A stretch of 64,000 nt of DNA from Arthrobacter sp. SLBN-83 (GTDB taxonomy: Bacteria > Actinomycetota > Actinomycetes > Actinomycetales > Micrococcaceae): the NCBI RefSeq assembly GCF_006715285.1, contig NZ_VFMX01000001.1, positions 248,001-312,000 on the forward strand, written 5' to 3'. The translations under genes were made by a program, and so were the position numbers. The notes beneath the pieces were generated by a model. The model searched no databases, was not told the DNA's origin, and saw nothing but the letters and a program-made list of their open reading frames with translations. Positions 8,581 to 18,072 of the stretch are shown one piece after another. Within the stretch, counting starts at the first letter, position 1; every line of letters begins with the position of its first letter.

Positions 8581-9846
8581 CTACTTAGCAGCGCCGGCAG
8601 CGTTGACCCGGCCGTAGGCCCAGTACGTGCCGGTGCCGTCGACTTTGTCCGCGGTGGATTCCACGTCTGCCCGGATGGAGGTGTTCGTGGCGCCCGGATG
8701 CGAGCTCCACGCGAGCGCCGCCGCTCCTGAGACGATGGCTGCGGACATCGAGCTTCCGTTGCCCACGTCGTAGCCCTGGGACCGGTTGTTCTGGGAGCCC
8801 AGCACGAAGGGGTGGTTGGGGAAGGTGGAGTAGACGTTCACGCCGGGAGCAGCGATATCCACCCAGCTCGCGCCATACGTGGAGAACGATGCTTTGGCGT
8901 CGTTGTTGTCGGTGGCACCTACGGCTATGACATGGGTGTACGCGCCCGGGTAGATCTTGGTCTGGTTCCCGCCGTTGCCGGCAGCTGCCACCAGCACCAC
9001 GCCCTTGCTCCAGGCGTTGTTGACCGCGGTTTCCAGGGTCCGCGACGCCCGCACGCCCAAGCTCATGTTGATCACCTTGGCGCCGTTGCTGACCGCCCAG
9101 TTGATTCCGTTGGCAAGGGCCGAGCTGGAGCCGACACCGTTGTCGTCCAGGACCTTTCCGGCCAGGATGGTGCAGCCCGGGCAGACCCCTGCCACACCAA
9201 TGGTGTTGTCGGTGGTGGCGGCGACGCTGCCGGCCACGTGGGTGCCGTGGCCGTAGTAGTCCTCGGCCACGGGGTCCCCTGCCTTGGTGGCCGAGCCGCT
9301 GAAATTGGCGCGGGCCACCACCTTGGGGGCGATGTCCGGGTTGTCACTGGCCACACCGGAATCCAGCACCGCCACCTTGATGCCGTTGCCGGTGGTCACG
9401 TTCCAGGCTTCAACGGCGTCCACGTCCGCATCAGGCGTGCCGGCAGGGATGGTGAGATCGCCTGCGGTGTTGGTGAACGACTGCCCATCGTTCTGCAGCG
9501 CGTACTGGCGCGGGAAGTACTGGTCGGAGGTGAAGGCGGACACGGGCTGGTCCGCTTCGGCGTATTCGACGGCGGGGTCCCGGCTGAGTGCCTCGATGAG
9601 CCGGTCCTCGCTGCCGGCAGGCACGCTGACCAACCTGGCGCCCGTACCGCCGACGTCCACGCCCTCCAAGCCGCGCCTGTGCAGCGAACCGGCGGCAGCG
9701 CCGTCGTCGTAAAACTTTACGAGGACGTGCCCGGGCTGAGGTGACGTGCCTCCTGCAGCATTGGCGGGAAGGGCAAGCGGGACGGGGCCGAGCACCAGCA
9801 GTGCTGCGGTGAAGCCCGCGGTAAAGAGTTTTCTCATGCGGGCCAT
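8581..9846 (-). CDS. Secreted subtilisin-like serine protease (S8)
   Basis: 421 residues: signal peptide (to ~31), an inhibitor-I9-like propeptide (~38-105, VLVKFYDDG to VEYAEADQPV), then the S8 catalytic domain. The triad is visible: Asp162 in VAVLDSGV, His200 in YGHGTHVAG, and Ser366 in GNGSSMSAA, with oxyanion Asn291 in AAAGNGG. All key residues are present, so it should be active after propeptide removal. It lacks a C-terminal anchor. The start could be ATG 9846 or the ATG three codons later; neither has a strong ribosome site. Confidence 0.92.
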   Translation of the reverse strand: MARMRKLFTAGFTAALLVLGPVPLALPANAAGGTSPQPGHVLVKFYDDGAAAGSLHRRGLEGVDVGGTGARLVSVPAGSEDRLIEALSRDPAVEYAEADQPVSAFTSDQYFPRQYALQNDGQSFTNTAGDLTIPAGTPDADVDAVEAWNVTTGNGIKVAVLDSGVASDNPDIAPKVVARANFSGSATKAGDPVAEDYYGHGTHVAGSVAATTDNTIGVAGVCPGCTILAGKVLDDNGVGSSSALANGINWAVSNGAKVINMSLGVRASRTLETAVNNAWSKGVVLVAAAGNGGNQTKIYPGAYTHVIAVGATDNNDAKASFSTYGASWVDIAAPGVNVYSTFPNHPFVLGSQNNRSQGYDVGNGSSMSAAIVSGAAALAWSSHPGATNTSIRADVESTADKVDGTGTYWAYGRVNAAGAAK

Positions 9847-9943
9847 CTTGGCCCCACGGGCCGGGACGCGGTAGGGGCAGGAGCACCCAACATGCTCCTC
9901 TTCCGGGCAACGAGGACCCTGGCCCCACAGTCCCGGCCGAATT

Positions 9944-9955
9944 TACACTGGCGGG
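9944..9955 (+). promoter_or_regulatory. Candidate -10 element for a leaderless hydrolase mRNA
   Basis: TACACT (9944-9949) lies 6 bases before the ATG at 9956. No Shine-Dalgarno sequence is present. This is the spacing expected if transcription starts at the A of the ATG, giving a leaderless mRNA, common in actinobacteria. No good -35 hexamer was seen. Confidence 0.4.
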
Positions 9956-10786
9956 ATGGAAGCGGTGGTCAGCGGCGTGCCCGTCCATTTCGTTGAGCAT
10001 GGCAGCGGAACACCCGTCCTTGCGCTGCACGGCGCGGGCGTGGACCACCGGGAGATTGCCGGCGGCCTGGAACCGGTGTTCGGCAGCATCCCCGGGTTCC
10101 GCCGCCTGTATCCGGACCTGCCGGGGATGGGCCGCACTCCGGCTCACGCGTCGCTCAACAGCAACGACGACGTGCTGGACCTCCTGCTCGGCTTCATCGA
10201 CAGCACGATCGGGGATGAACCGTTCCTTCTCATCGGCCAGTCGTACGGCGGGTATCTGGCCCGCGCGGTAGCCCACATGCACCCCCAGGCAGCCGGGCTT
10301 GCCCTGGTCTGCCCGGTCGGCGCGCATGCCGGCAGCGTGCCCAAGCATGAGGTCCTCGTGTCGTCGGTAAGTCCTGCCGGCCTCGACGCGGAAAGCGAGG
10401 CGAGTTTCCGCAGCTATTTCGTGGTCCAGACGGACGAAACGCTGCACAGGTTCCAGCAGCTCGTGGCTCCTGCGGCAGCCCTTGTTGACGAGCAGGGGTT
10501 GGCCCGCATCTTTTCGCGCTGGGAACTGCGGGACCGGCCGGAATCGGCAGCGCGGTATCCGCACCCCGTGCTGGTTCTGGCGGGTAGGCAGGACGCCACC
10601 GCCGGCTACGCGGATGGGTGGGCACTGGCGCGGGACTACCCCCGCGGCACCTTTGCCGTGCTTGACCGGGCCGGCCACGCCCTGCTGCACGAGCAGGCCG
10701 CGCTCGTCCAGGCCTTCCTCGCCGAATGGATTGAGCGGGTGCGCGAAGACCAGGCGCTGGTGCGGGCCGGCTCCCGGTTTCCCTGA
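9956..10786 (+). CDS. Alpha/beta hydrolase
   Basis: 276 residues with a standard alpha/beta-hydrolase fold. Seen: oxyanion HG motif (LALHGAGVDHRE), nucleophile elbow GQSYGG with Ser96, acid near VLAGRQDAT (~216), and His in AGHALLHE (~240). The substrate cannot be told from sequence; relatives include esterases, C-C hydrolases and haloperoxidase-like enzymes. No signal peptide, so cytoplasmic. It is divergent from the protease and upstream of the hemerythrin gene. Confidence 0.85.
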   Translation: MEAVVSGVPVHFVEHGSGTPVLALHGAGVDHREIAGGLEPVFGSIPGFRRLYPDLPGMGRTPAHASLNSNDDVLDLLLGFIDSTIGDEPFLLIGQSYGGYLARAVAHMHPQAAGLALVCPVGAHAGSVPKHEVLVSSVSPAGLDAESEASFRSYFVVQTDETLHRFQQLVAPAAALVDEQGLARIFSRWELRDRPESAARYPHPVLVLAGRQDATAGYADGWALARDYPRGTFAVLDRAGHALLHEQAALVQAFLAEWIERVREDQALVRAGSRFP

Positions 10787-10922
10787 CCAGGGCGACGCCG
10801 CGCACCTGGCCAAGGGCCGCCGTCGTACTTTCCACAGGCCGTTGTGCGCCGTGGGGGCCAGGGCTACGATGCTCGCGGGGAGGGTCCTTCGTCTCACTGA
10901 CTGGCAAAAATAGGGGCCCACA

Positions 10923-11648
10923 ATGACCGACTTCTTCACCATGCAGCCCGGCGAAACCGCGCCTCCCCTCCCGGCGGGACCCGTCCTGTGCACGGGGACT
11001 GCTGCCATGCAGCGCATCCACCGCTTCTTCCTCTGGGCCTACGGCGAGGCGCCCGGACTGGTGCGTTCGGCCGCGGCGGGTGACACGGCCCGCGCCGCAT
11101 ATGTGGGGGAAGTGCTGGGGAACTTCGACAAGGTGCTCCACGTCCACCACGAGGGCGAGGACCTGCTGATGTACCCGCAACTGAAGGAGCGGGCGCCGGC
11201 ATGTGCGCTGCATGTGGGGCAGATGCTGGAGCAGCATCGGCAGGTGACGCAGCGGCTGGATGCCATTGAGCCGGTGCGGATGCGCTGGATGTCGACAGCG
11301 GATGAGGAGTCAGCGTCGGAACTGGCCGCCCGCTACGAGGACCTGGCCGCCGTCCTCAACGTGCACCTGCGGCGCGAGGTCACCGAGCTGATGCCCGTGG
11401 CGGACCGGGTGATGAGCGGGAAGGAAGCCGCGGCGGTGGGGCAGCACGGAGTCAAGGCACTCGATAAGAAGTTCATGGTGGGGTACCTGGGCATGGTGCT
11501 GGCCACGAATCCCCCGGCGGACCGGAAGGAGCTGTTCAAGGAGATCCCTCCCCCGGTCCGGCTCGCGTACAAGCTGGTGGGACGGCGGATTTACCGGAAG
11601 CAGCACGCCACGCTGTTCCCGGGGCGGCCGGTGCCGGAGACGCTTTAG
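10923..11648 (+). CDS. Hemerythrin HHE-domain protein
   Basis: 241 residues. The first ~150 form an HHE cation-binding four-helix bundle: HRFFLWAYGEAP, VLHVHHEGEDLLMYPQL, MLEQHRQV, and LNVHLRREVTELMPVAD supply the His/Glu ligands for a di-iron site. Such proteins bind oxygen or NO, or buffer iron. The C-terminal ~80 residues (FMVGYLGMVLATNPPADRKELFKEIPPPV) are common in actinobacterial members. The ATG follows AGGGGCCCACA. A strong hairpin follows immediately. Confidence 0.85.
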   Translation: MTDFFTMQPGETAPPLPAGPVLCTGTAAMQRIHRFFLWAYGEAPGLVRSAAAGDTARAAYVGEVLGNFDKVLHVHHEGEDLLMYPQLKERAPACALHVGQMLEQHRQVTQRLDAIEPVRMRWMSTADEESASELAARYEDLAAVLNVHLRREVTELMPVADRVMSGKEAAAVGQHGVKALDKKFMVGYLGMVLATNPPADRKELFKEIPPPVRLAYKLVGRRIYRKQHATLFPGRPVPETL

Positions 11649-11658
11649 AAGCTCTAGA

Positions 11659-11710
11659 AGTACGACGGCGGGTGGCTGGCTTTTCGAAGCCAGCCACCCG
11701 CCGTCGTACT
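11659..11710. terminator. Bidirectional terminator with perfect 22-bp stem
   Basis: The arms 11659-11680 and 11689-11710 are perfect reverse complements around an 8-base TTTTCGAA loop. It lies between the convergent hemerythrin and lipase genes and so can end both transcripts. The arm starts with AGTACGACGGCGGGTGG; the ACGACGGCGG core recurs in other terminators here. Confidence 0.85.
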
Positions 11711-11733
11711 GCTGATGTTTCCGCGTCCGGGCG

Positions 11734-12576
11734 CTACAGGCAGACGGGCTGGAAGGCAAGGTCCGCGGGGCCGGACGGCTGGGCCAGGGCGTTGCCGACG
11801 AGTTGGTGCACCACGGGATCGTTGGGCGCCTGGTCATGCTCGATCACGTCGGCCGGGCACTTGTCCTGGATGGTGATGTTGGTGACCTGCCGCGCAGAGC
11901 CGTTGAGGAACTGGCTGTTGTACGGGATGACCACCTCGTCGTGGGTGGTGGAAATGACGGTGTAGGCGGGGCCGGCAACGGTACCGCCAATGGAGTTCAG
12001 TTCCTGCATGAAGGGCGATCCCGCCTGCTGGTCTGCACAGGCGGCACAGCCTGCGGCGGTGTAATCGGGCGTGGGCACCAGGTCCGGCGGCGGAAGGATC
12101 ACTCCCTCCGTTCCATGGTTGGACGGGGCGATGCCGACAAGCTGATGGACATACTTCGCTCCGCCAAGGAAGCCCATGTAGTACCGGGGCATCATGCCGC
12201 CCTGGCTGTGTCCCACCAGATCCACCTGCTTGGCACCGGTGGCTGACCGGACGGCGTCAACGAAGGGTGCGAGTTCCTTGGCGGAGTCTTTGACGGGCGC
12301 CGTGGCATAGACGCCGTTGGTCTCGCCGTAGTTAAGGGCGAAGACGCAGTACCCCTCGCTCTTGAGGTATGGCGACAGGGTGGACCAGTTCTTCTCCATG
12401 CTCTCGAACGTTCCGGGCACCAGGACCACGGGATACGGATGCGCTGCTGACGGTTTGCAGGACCAGTCATTGGCACCTGGTGGCGATATGTCGACGGCTT
12501 GGGCGGGGACTGCCACCAAGGATGAGGCCAGGACTGCGGCGGCGGCAACGGACAGGGCCCGGGAAAGGAATGACAT
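11734..12576 (-). CDS. Secreted triacylglycerol lipase / esterase
   Basis: 280 residues from ATG 12576, which is preceded by AAAGAGGTTTCC. A signal peptide (ALSVAAAAVLASSLVAVPAQA, cleavage ~27) leads a lipase of the LipA/LipB-like alpha/beta-hydrolase type: VVLVPGTFESM (oxyanion region) and DLVGHSQGGMMPRYY with nucleophile Ser124. Four Cys in two close pairs suggest disulphides. It would act outside the cell on lipids or esters. The longer open frame upstream is only the high-GC leader. Confidence 0.88.
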   Translation of the reverse strand: MSFLSRALSVAAAAVLASSLVAVPAQAVDISPPGANDWSCKPSAAHPYPVVLVPGTFESMEKNWSTLSPYLKSEGYCVFALNYGETNGVYATAPVKDSAKELAPFVDAVRSATGAKQVDLVGHSQGGMMPRYYMGFLGGAKYVHQLVGIAPSNHGTEGVILPPPDLVPTPDYTAAGCAACADQQAGSPFMQELNSIGGTVAGPAYTVISTTHDEVVIPYNSQFLNGSARQVTNITIQDKCPADVIEHDQAPNDPVVHQLVGNALAQPSGPADLAFQPVCL

Positions 12577-13015
12577 GGAAACCTCTTTGTTCGTCTGTCT
12601 TTGGGGCGGCCCGAGCTGATGGTCTTGGGGGCGTCCATCAGTTCCGGCCGGGGTTTCCCATGCTGGCAGTGCTGCCGCTCCTTCGCAGCGGAACTGCACG
12701 GATGTGCGGCAAAAACGGGTGCGGAGAGGTAAGGCCGGCGCCACCTGATTGTGACGCGGAGCACAGAGTTGTTACTGGTGAGTAGGTAATTTTGCACGGG
12801 CCGGCTTTGGTCGGCTTCCCACGAACCCCTTGCACGAATGTGCATGCCGCGGCCGGTCGGACGCTACCTCAACCGCGAGGTAGGAGAGCTTGGCCCTCGC
12901 GAAGACGCCGGAACGGCTCGAAACCGCCGGAACGTTCCGGCGAGCCGGTCACCCATCCGGCGGTTTGGGGCCCGGTGAAGCCACCCGGAGGCATCGGAAG
13001 GAGGCAGGCCCGGAA
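12577..13015. other. 439-base intergenic region with two dyad elements
   Basis: No convincing gene. It holds a CTACCTC/GAGGTAG hairpin (12864-12883) and a perfect 18-base palindrome CGCCGGAACGTTCCGGCG (12925-12942). The palindrome is nested inside outer arms CGGCTCG and CGAGCCG. It lies between the GntR stop and the lipase promoter, so these may be a terminator plus a regulatory site. Confidence 0.6.
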
Positions 13016-13762
13016 TCAATTCCTGGTATCCGCGGGGTGGCCACCTGAGGGTGCCACCGGCGTTTCAGGTGAAGCGTCCGTGAACCGGCTCAGGTAACCC
13101 GACCTGGACCCGTGGACGTGTGCCGCCATCCCCTGCTCGGCGGCCTCGGCGTTGCCGGCGTCGATCGCTGCCATGATGCCGCGGTGCTCGGCCCAGGACC
13201 GGATGCCGCGGGAGTCCACGTCGGAGGCGTAGAGCCACTCGATCTTGCCGGAAATCTGGCGGAGCAGCGCCGTGAGGGACGCGCTGCGGCTCAGTTCAGC
13301 AACCCCCAGATGGAACCGGATATTCAGCTCGGGCAAGAGTTCAACGCGCCCGTTTGCCACCGCTTCATCGCCCTCGTCCAGAATGGCGGCCAGTTCCCGC
13401 CGCGTCTCCCACCACTGGTTATCGGGACCGCCCGCGGAGAACTGGGCGGCCGCCCGCCGGGCAGCCCGGCGGGCGGTGGCAGCTTCCAAGGCCTCGCGCA
13501 CCGCGAAGAGGTCATCGGCGTCGTCCACAGGGATCTCTGACACCGTGGACCCGGCGAAAGGCTTCGACTCAACGAAGCCCTCCACCTCAAGGGCCCGCAG
13601 CGCTTCCCGCACCGGAACCCGGGAGATCCCGTACTTCGCGGCCAGGGACGCTTCCGTGATCCGGGTCCCCGCGGGGAGCTTCCCGAAGATGATGTCCCGC
13701 CGGATCTCGTCCTGGACGCGGGCCCGTGGGGTGGGATCGCCGCTAGCTAGCGAAGGCTGCAC
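13016..13762 (-). CDS. GntR-family regulator (FCD subfamily)
   Basis: 248 residues from GTG 13762, with GGAG 9 bases upstream. The N-terminal winged helix shows the GntR signature (ARVQDEIRRDIIFGKLPAGTRI, then ISRVPVREALRALEVEGFV). The C-terminal FCD all-helical effector domain (~90-235) has metal-ligand-like Asp/His positions (LNIRFHLGVAEL, WAEHRGIMAAI). It is the last gene of the peptide-transport operon and overlaps the ATPase stop by about 20 bases. A fitting operator-like dyad lies upstream of the binding-protein gene, so autogenous control of the operon is likely. Confidence 0.88.
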   Translation of the reverse strand: MQPSLASGDPTPRARVQDEIRRDIIFGKLPAGTRITEASLAAKYGISRVPVREALRALEVEGFVESKPFAGSTVSEIPVDDADDLFAVREALEAATARRAARRAAAQFSAGGPDNQWWETRRELAAILDEGDEAVANGRVELLPELNIRFHLGVAELSRSASLTALLRQISGKIEWLYASDVDSRGIRSWAEHRGIMAAIDAGNAEAAEQGMAAHVHGSRSGYLSRFTDASPETPVAPSGGHPADTRN

Positions 13763-15374
13763 CGGGTATCGCTCCAAGTAGTTCTCTGGTGTAGTCGGCC
13801 GACGGTGCCATGAAGACCTGCTCCACGCTGCCGGTTTCAACCACTTTTCCTGTTTTCATGACCACCACGTTGTGCGCGATCTGGCGGACAACGGCCAGGT
13901 CATGCGTGATGAAGAGGTAGGTCAGGCCCAGCCTATCCTGCAGGTCCCCCAACAGGGTGAGGATCTGCTCCTGCACCAGGACATCCAGGGCTGAGACGGC
14001 CTCGTCCAGGATCAGCAACTCCGGTTCCAGCGCCAGGGCCCGGGCGATGGCCACCCGCTGGCGCTGCCCGCCCGACAGCTCATGGGGCCTGCGCTGTGCC
14101 ACGATGCGCGGCAGCGCCACCTGGTCCAGCAGCTCGGCCACGCGTTCGCGCCGGCTCTCGCGCGTCCCTATCTTGAAGATCCGCAGTGGCTCATCGATCA
14201 ACCGCTCGATACTGAAGGTCGGGTCCAGGGACCCATACGGGTCCTGGAAGACGGGCTGCGCGATGCGGCGCAAGGAGCGGCGCGTCCGGGGATTGCTGGT
14301 GGCGATGCTCTCGCCCTTGATCAGCGCCGAGCCCGAGGTGGGTGTCTCCAGGCCCAGGATGATCCGCGCAACCGTTGACTTGCCGGAGCCGGATTCACCC
14401 ACCACCGCTGTGGTGGTTCCCCTGTGCACGTCGAACGAGACGTCGTCCACGGCCTGGATCCTGCGCCCGCCCTGGCCACGCAGCTTGAACTCCTTGGCCA
14501 GGTTCTTGACCGAGAGCACGGGAGCGGGCCGGTCAAGTTCAGCAAGCACCGGATCGGAAGGCGCGTCGGCGGAAAGGCTCGACGACGGCGCCGCGGCCAC
14601 CAGCCGCCGCGTGTAGTCCTCCTGCGGATTCAACAGCACCTCCCACGGCGTGCCGGTCTCCACAATCCGCCCTTCGGCCATGACGATGATGCGGTCGGTG
14701 CGGTCCCCTGCGAGCCCCAGGTCGTGCGTGACGAACAGCAGCGAGGTGCCGCGGGCGTCTACCAGGGTCTGGAGGTGGTTCAGGATCTGCCGCTGGACCG
14801 TGACGTCCAGGGCCGACGTCGGCTCGTCCGCGATCAGCAGGTCCGGCTCCCCCGCCAGGGAGATGGCGATTAGCACGCGCTGGCGCATGCCGCCGGAGAA
14901 CTCGTGCGGGTACTGGTTGTACCGGCGTTCGGCGTCCCGGATGCCGGCTTCGGTCATGAGTTCCACGGCACGCTGCTTGATGGCATCCCGGCCGCGCATG
15001 CCGTTGCTGGCCAATGCGTCGGCGATTTGCGCTCCCACCTTCATGGAGGGGTTGAGGTTGGACATGGGGTCCTGGGGGACCAAGCCGATCTACTTGCCCC
15101 GGATGCCGCGCAGTTCCTTTTGGGTGGCATCCGCGAGGTCTTCCCCGTCGAGCAGGATGGACCCGTGGGTGACCCGGCCGGCGCCGGACAGCAGGCCCAG
15201 GATGGCGCCCACCACGGTGGACTTGCCCGATCCCGACTGGCCCACGATCGCCACCCGCTCGCCCTTCTTCAGGTCGAAGGAGACCTTGTCCAGGACCGGG
15301 GTTCCGCCGTAGCTGACCTCCAGCTCGCGGACGGAGAGCAGGATGTTTGAGTCGTTCCTAGCGTCCTGCAGCAT
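13743..15374 (-). pseudogene. Fused two-ATPase peptide/glutathione importer subunit, interrupted by an in-frame amber codon
   Basis: Full frame is about 543 codons from ATG 15374: two ABC ATPase modules in tandem (DppD-DppF / GsiA-like). Module 1 has Walker A GQSGSGKS; module 2 has GESGSGKS, the signature LSGGQRQRVA and Walker B LLILDEAVSALD. Codon 95 (15090-15092) is TAG, where relatives typically have Gln or Arg, just before the Q-loop (LVPQDP). Both sides stay in the same frame, so this is a single C-to-T type nonsense change. The downstream part could restart at TTG 15083 but would lack Walker A of module 1. Either the importer is dead, the codon is suppressed, or it is a base error. Confidence 0.85.
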
Positions 15375-17172
15375 AGCCCTGCGCTCCCCTCGGGTTGGCG
15401 GCGGCCTTGAGGACACCTGTTTCGGGGTCGCTCACCACCGATGACAGGCGGCCGAGTGCCCAGTCCCCGGCCCGGGTGACCACGTGGCCTCGCTCTTCCA
15501 GTTCAGCGATCACGTCCTCGCCGAGGCGGTCTTCAACGACTGCGCCACCCGGCGTCCAGGTCCGGGGCCAGAAGGATCCCGGGATGGAGGTGGTGTGGAG
15601 GGAGGGTGCGTCCACGGCCTGCTGGGGCTCGTAACCGCCCACAATGGTCCGCAGCAGGTACAGCAGCTGCCATTGGTCCTGCTGGTCCCCGCCCGGGGAC
15701 CCGAGGGCGGTTACCGCTTTGCCGTCCTTCAGCACCAGCGTGGGCGTCAGGGTGGTCCGGGGGCGCTTTCCGGGGGTCAAGGTGGACGGTGCGCCCTCCT
15801 CCAGCCAGGTCATCTGCAGCCTGGAACCGAGGCAGAAGCCGAGTTCGGGGATGGCCGGGGAGGACTGGAGCCACCCGCCGGACGGCGTTGCGGACACCAT
15901 GTTTCCCCATTGGTCCACGACGTCGATGTGGCAGGTATCACCGCGGGTTTCCCCCGTGGGCATGACGGTTGGTTCCCCCACACCGGCGAAGGCAAGCTCG
16001 CCGTTTTCCGCGAGCGACGGCGGGAGGTACTCCGTGCGCAGCGGCGGAACGAAGGGTTCGTGGCCGGGGACGTTGCCGGGCCGGAACTCGTGCGAGGCTT
16101 TTTCGCCGATCAGTTTCCGGCGCTCCGCCGCGTACTCGGGGCTGAGCAGGTAATCCATCGGCACCTCGGCGTCGCCGTAGTAGGCCTCGCGGTCCGCGAT
16201 GGCCAGCTTCTGCGCCTCAAGGATGGTGTGCGCTCCGATGGCCGTGGACGGGTCCAGCCGGTCGTCGTCGAACCCTTCCAGGGTGGCGAGGGTCTGCAGC
16301 AGTGCCGGCCCCTGCCCCCAGGGCCCGGTCTTGGCGATGGTGTGGCCGCGGAACTGGATGGTGGTGGCGGGTTCGTAGCCGGCGGAGAATCCGGCGAAGT
16401 CCGCTTCGGTCATGACGCCGGCGTGGTCGGCGCCGGACGAGTGGCGGTGGGGGGTGGCGAGGAATTTGACCGCTGCCTTGGCCACAAATCCCTCGCCCCA
16501 CTCCCGGCGGGCCGCGTCGACGCGTGCTTCCCGCGAGGCCTCCGACTCCCCTGCGGCGACGAGCCGGTCCAGGACGTCGGCGTACGCAGGGTTCTTGACG
16601 ATGTCTCCGGCGGCGGGGATCTTCCCGTCCGGCATCCAGAGGGCGGCCGACGTCGGCCAGTGCTCGGTGAAGAGGTCGGCGACGGTTTCGATGGTGGTCC
16701 CCACGCGGCCCACGATCGGGTGCCCGTTGCGGGCATAGCCGATGGCGAAGGCCAGCACGTCCGCCAGCTCCCAGGTGCCGTGGTCCCGGAGGAGCAGCAG
16801 CCAGGCGTCGACGGCGGCGGGCACGGCGGCGGCGAGCGCGCCGGCGCCGGGTACGAGCTCCAGTCCTTCGGCCAGGTAGTGCTCGCGGGTGGCTGCGGCC
16901 GGGGCGGGGCCCTGGCCCATCAGCACCACAGGTTCGGACGGGTTTTCCGCCGTGACGAACACGCCGGTCATGTCCCCGCCCGGGCCGTTCAGGTGGGGTT
17001 CCACCACGTGCAGGACGAAGGCGCCGGCCACGGCGGCGTCGAAGGCGTTGCCGCCGCGTTCCAGTACCGCCTGGGCGGAGGCGGTGGCGAGCCAGTGGGT
17101 GGAGGCGGTCATGCCGAACGTGCCCTGGAGGGTGGGGCGGGTGGTGAAGCTGTCTGCAGGCGTGTACGTCAT
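15358..17172 (-). CDS. Gamma-glutamyltransferase family protein
   Basis: 604 residues, an Ntn-hydrolase of the GGT family that cleaves gamma-glutamyl bonds after self-processing. Seen: the N-terminal FGMTASTHWLAT region, NAFDAAVAGAFVLHVVEPHLNGPGGD, and the processing site GETRGDTCHIDVVDQ with the likely nucleophile Thr413. No signal peptide, so probably cytoplasmic, unlike secreted GGTs. It sits between the permease and ATPase genes: 3 bases after the permease stop, and overlapping the ATPase start. This supports uptake and cleavage of gamma-glutamyl compounds such as glutathione. The exact substrate is inferred. Confidence 0.88.
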   Translation of the reverse strand: MTYTPADSFTTRPTLQGTFGMTASTHWLATASAQAVLERGGNAFDAAVAGAFVLHVVEPHLNGPGGDMTGVFVTAENPSEPVVLMGQGPAPAAATREHYLAEGLELVPGAGALAAAVPAAVDAWLLLLRDHGTWELADVLAFAIGYARNGHPIVGRVGTTIETVADLFTEHWPTSAALWMPDGKIPAAGDIVKNPAYADVLDRLVAAGESEASREARVDAARREWGEGFVAKAAVKFLATPHRHSSGADHAGVMTEADFAGFSAGYEPATTIQFRGHTIAKTGPWGQGPALLQTLATLEGFDDDRLDPSTAIGAHTILEAQKLAIADREAYYGDAEVPMDYLLSPEYAAERRKLIGEKASHEFRPGNVPGHEPFVPPLRTEYLPPSLAENGELAFAGVGEPTVMPTGETRGDTCHIDVVDQWGNMVSATPSGGWLQSSPAIPELGFCLGSRLQMTWLEEGAPSTLTPGKRPRTTLTPTLVLKDGKAVTALGSPGGDQQDQWQLLYLLRTIVGGYEPQQAVDAPSLHTTSIPGSFWPRTWTPGGAVVEDRLGEDVIAELEERGHVVTRAGDWALGRLSSVVSDPETGVLKAAANPRGAQGYAAGR

Positions 17173-17175
17173 TGT

Positions 17176-18072
17176 CTATTTCTTTCGGGTGGTGGCGGCG
17201 GGGTCCAGGGCGTCGCGCAGGGCGTCGCCGAACAGGTTGAAGGCCAGGCAGATTGCGGCGATGCCGAGGCCGGGGACGATGGCCGCTGTGGGTGAGCGGA
17301 AGAGGTATTGCTGGGCGTCGGAGAGCATGATGCCCAGGCTGGGTGCGGGCGGCTGGATGCCCAGGCCCAGGAAGGACAGCACGGCTTCGCCGATGACGGC
17401 CGCGGGCATGATCACGGTGGCCTGCACGATGAGTGCGGAGGCGGTGTTGGGCAGGATGTGCTGGAAGATGATCCGCCCGCCGGAGGCATCCATGGTCTTG
17501 GCGCCCATGACGAAGTCGCTTTCCTTGATCCGCAGGGTTTCACCGCGGATGATGCGGATCATTGCCGGGATGTGCGCGATGCCGATCGCCACCGCGGCGT
17601 TGCCCAGGCTGGGGCCGCTGATGGCCACGAGCCCCACCGCGATGATCAGGAACGGGAAGGCCAGGGTCACGTCGTTGAGCCGGGAAATGATGGCGTCGAG
17701 CCACCGCCAGTAGCCGGCGAGCAGCCCCAGCGGCGTGCCGATGACCACCGAGAGCAGGACCGCCAGCACCCCGACCTCAAGGGAGGACCGGATGCCGAAA
17801 ACCAGCCGGGAGAAGATGTCCCGGCCCAGGTCATCGGTGCCCAGAAGGAAGCCCACCGTGCCGGGTTTCTGGAACGGGGTGGCGAAGTGGACCTGCGCCG
17901 GATCGTACGGGGCCAGCAGCGGTGCCAGCAGGGCCACCAGGACCACGAGGGCCAGCAGGATTCCGCCGGCCAGGCCCAGGGGGTTGCGCCGGAGCGACTT
18001 CCAGATGCGTCCGCGGCCGGAGCCCAGGCTGGTTGCGCCCGGGGCTGCAGGGCGGATGTCGGTGACGGCCAT
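17176..18072 (-). CDS. ABC transporter permease, DppC/GsiD type
   Basis: 298 residues, polytopic membrane protein of the oligopeptide ABC family. The OppC-type N-terminus includes one helix and the DPAQVHFATPFQKPG segment; the EAA loop appears as MDASGGRIIFQHILPN. It pairs with the DppB-type permease whose stop shares its start codon region. It forms the channel for peptide import with the fused ATPase. Confidence 0.92.
   Translation of the reverse strand: MAVTDIRPAAPGATSLGSGRGRIWKSLRRNPLGLAGGILLALVVLVALLAPLLAPYDPAQVHFATPFQKPGTVGFLLGTDDLGRDIFSRLVFGIRSSLEVGVLAVLLSVVIGTPLGLLAGYWRWLDAIISRLNDVTLAFPFLIIAVGLVAISGPSLGNAAVAIGIAHIPAMIRIIRGETLRIKESDFVMGAKTMDASGGRIIFQHILPNTASALIVQATVIMPAAVIGEAVLSFLGLGIQPPAPSLGIMLSDAQQYLFRSPTAAIVPGLGIAAICLAFNLFGDALRDALDPAATTRKK

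Noticed and set aside
15090..15092. Programmed amber recoding (pyrrolysine or readthrough)
   Set aside because: No supporting element is visible, and relatives have an ordinary residue here; nonsense mutation or base error is simpler.
15484..17295. 603-codon plus-strand open frame
   Set aside because: Antisense shadow of the gamma-glutamyltransferase gene; Gly/Val-rich low-complexity product.
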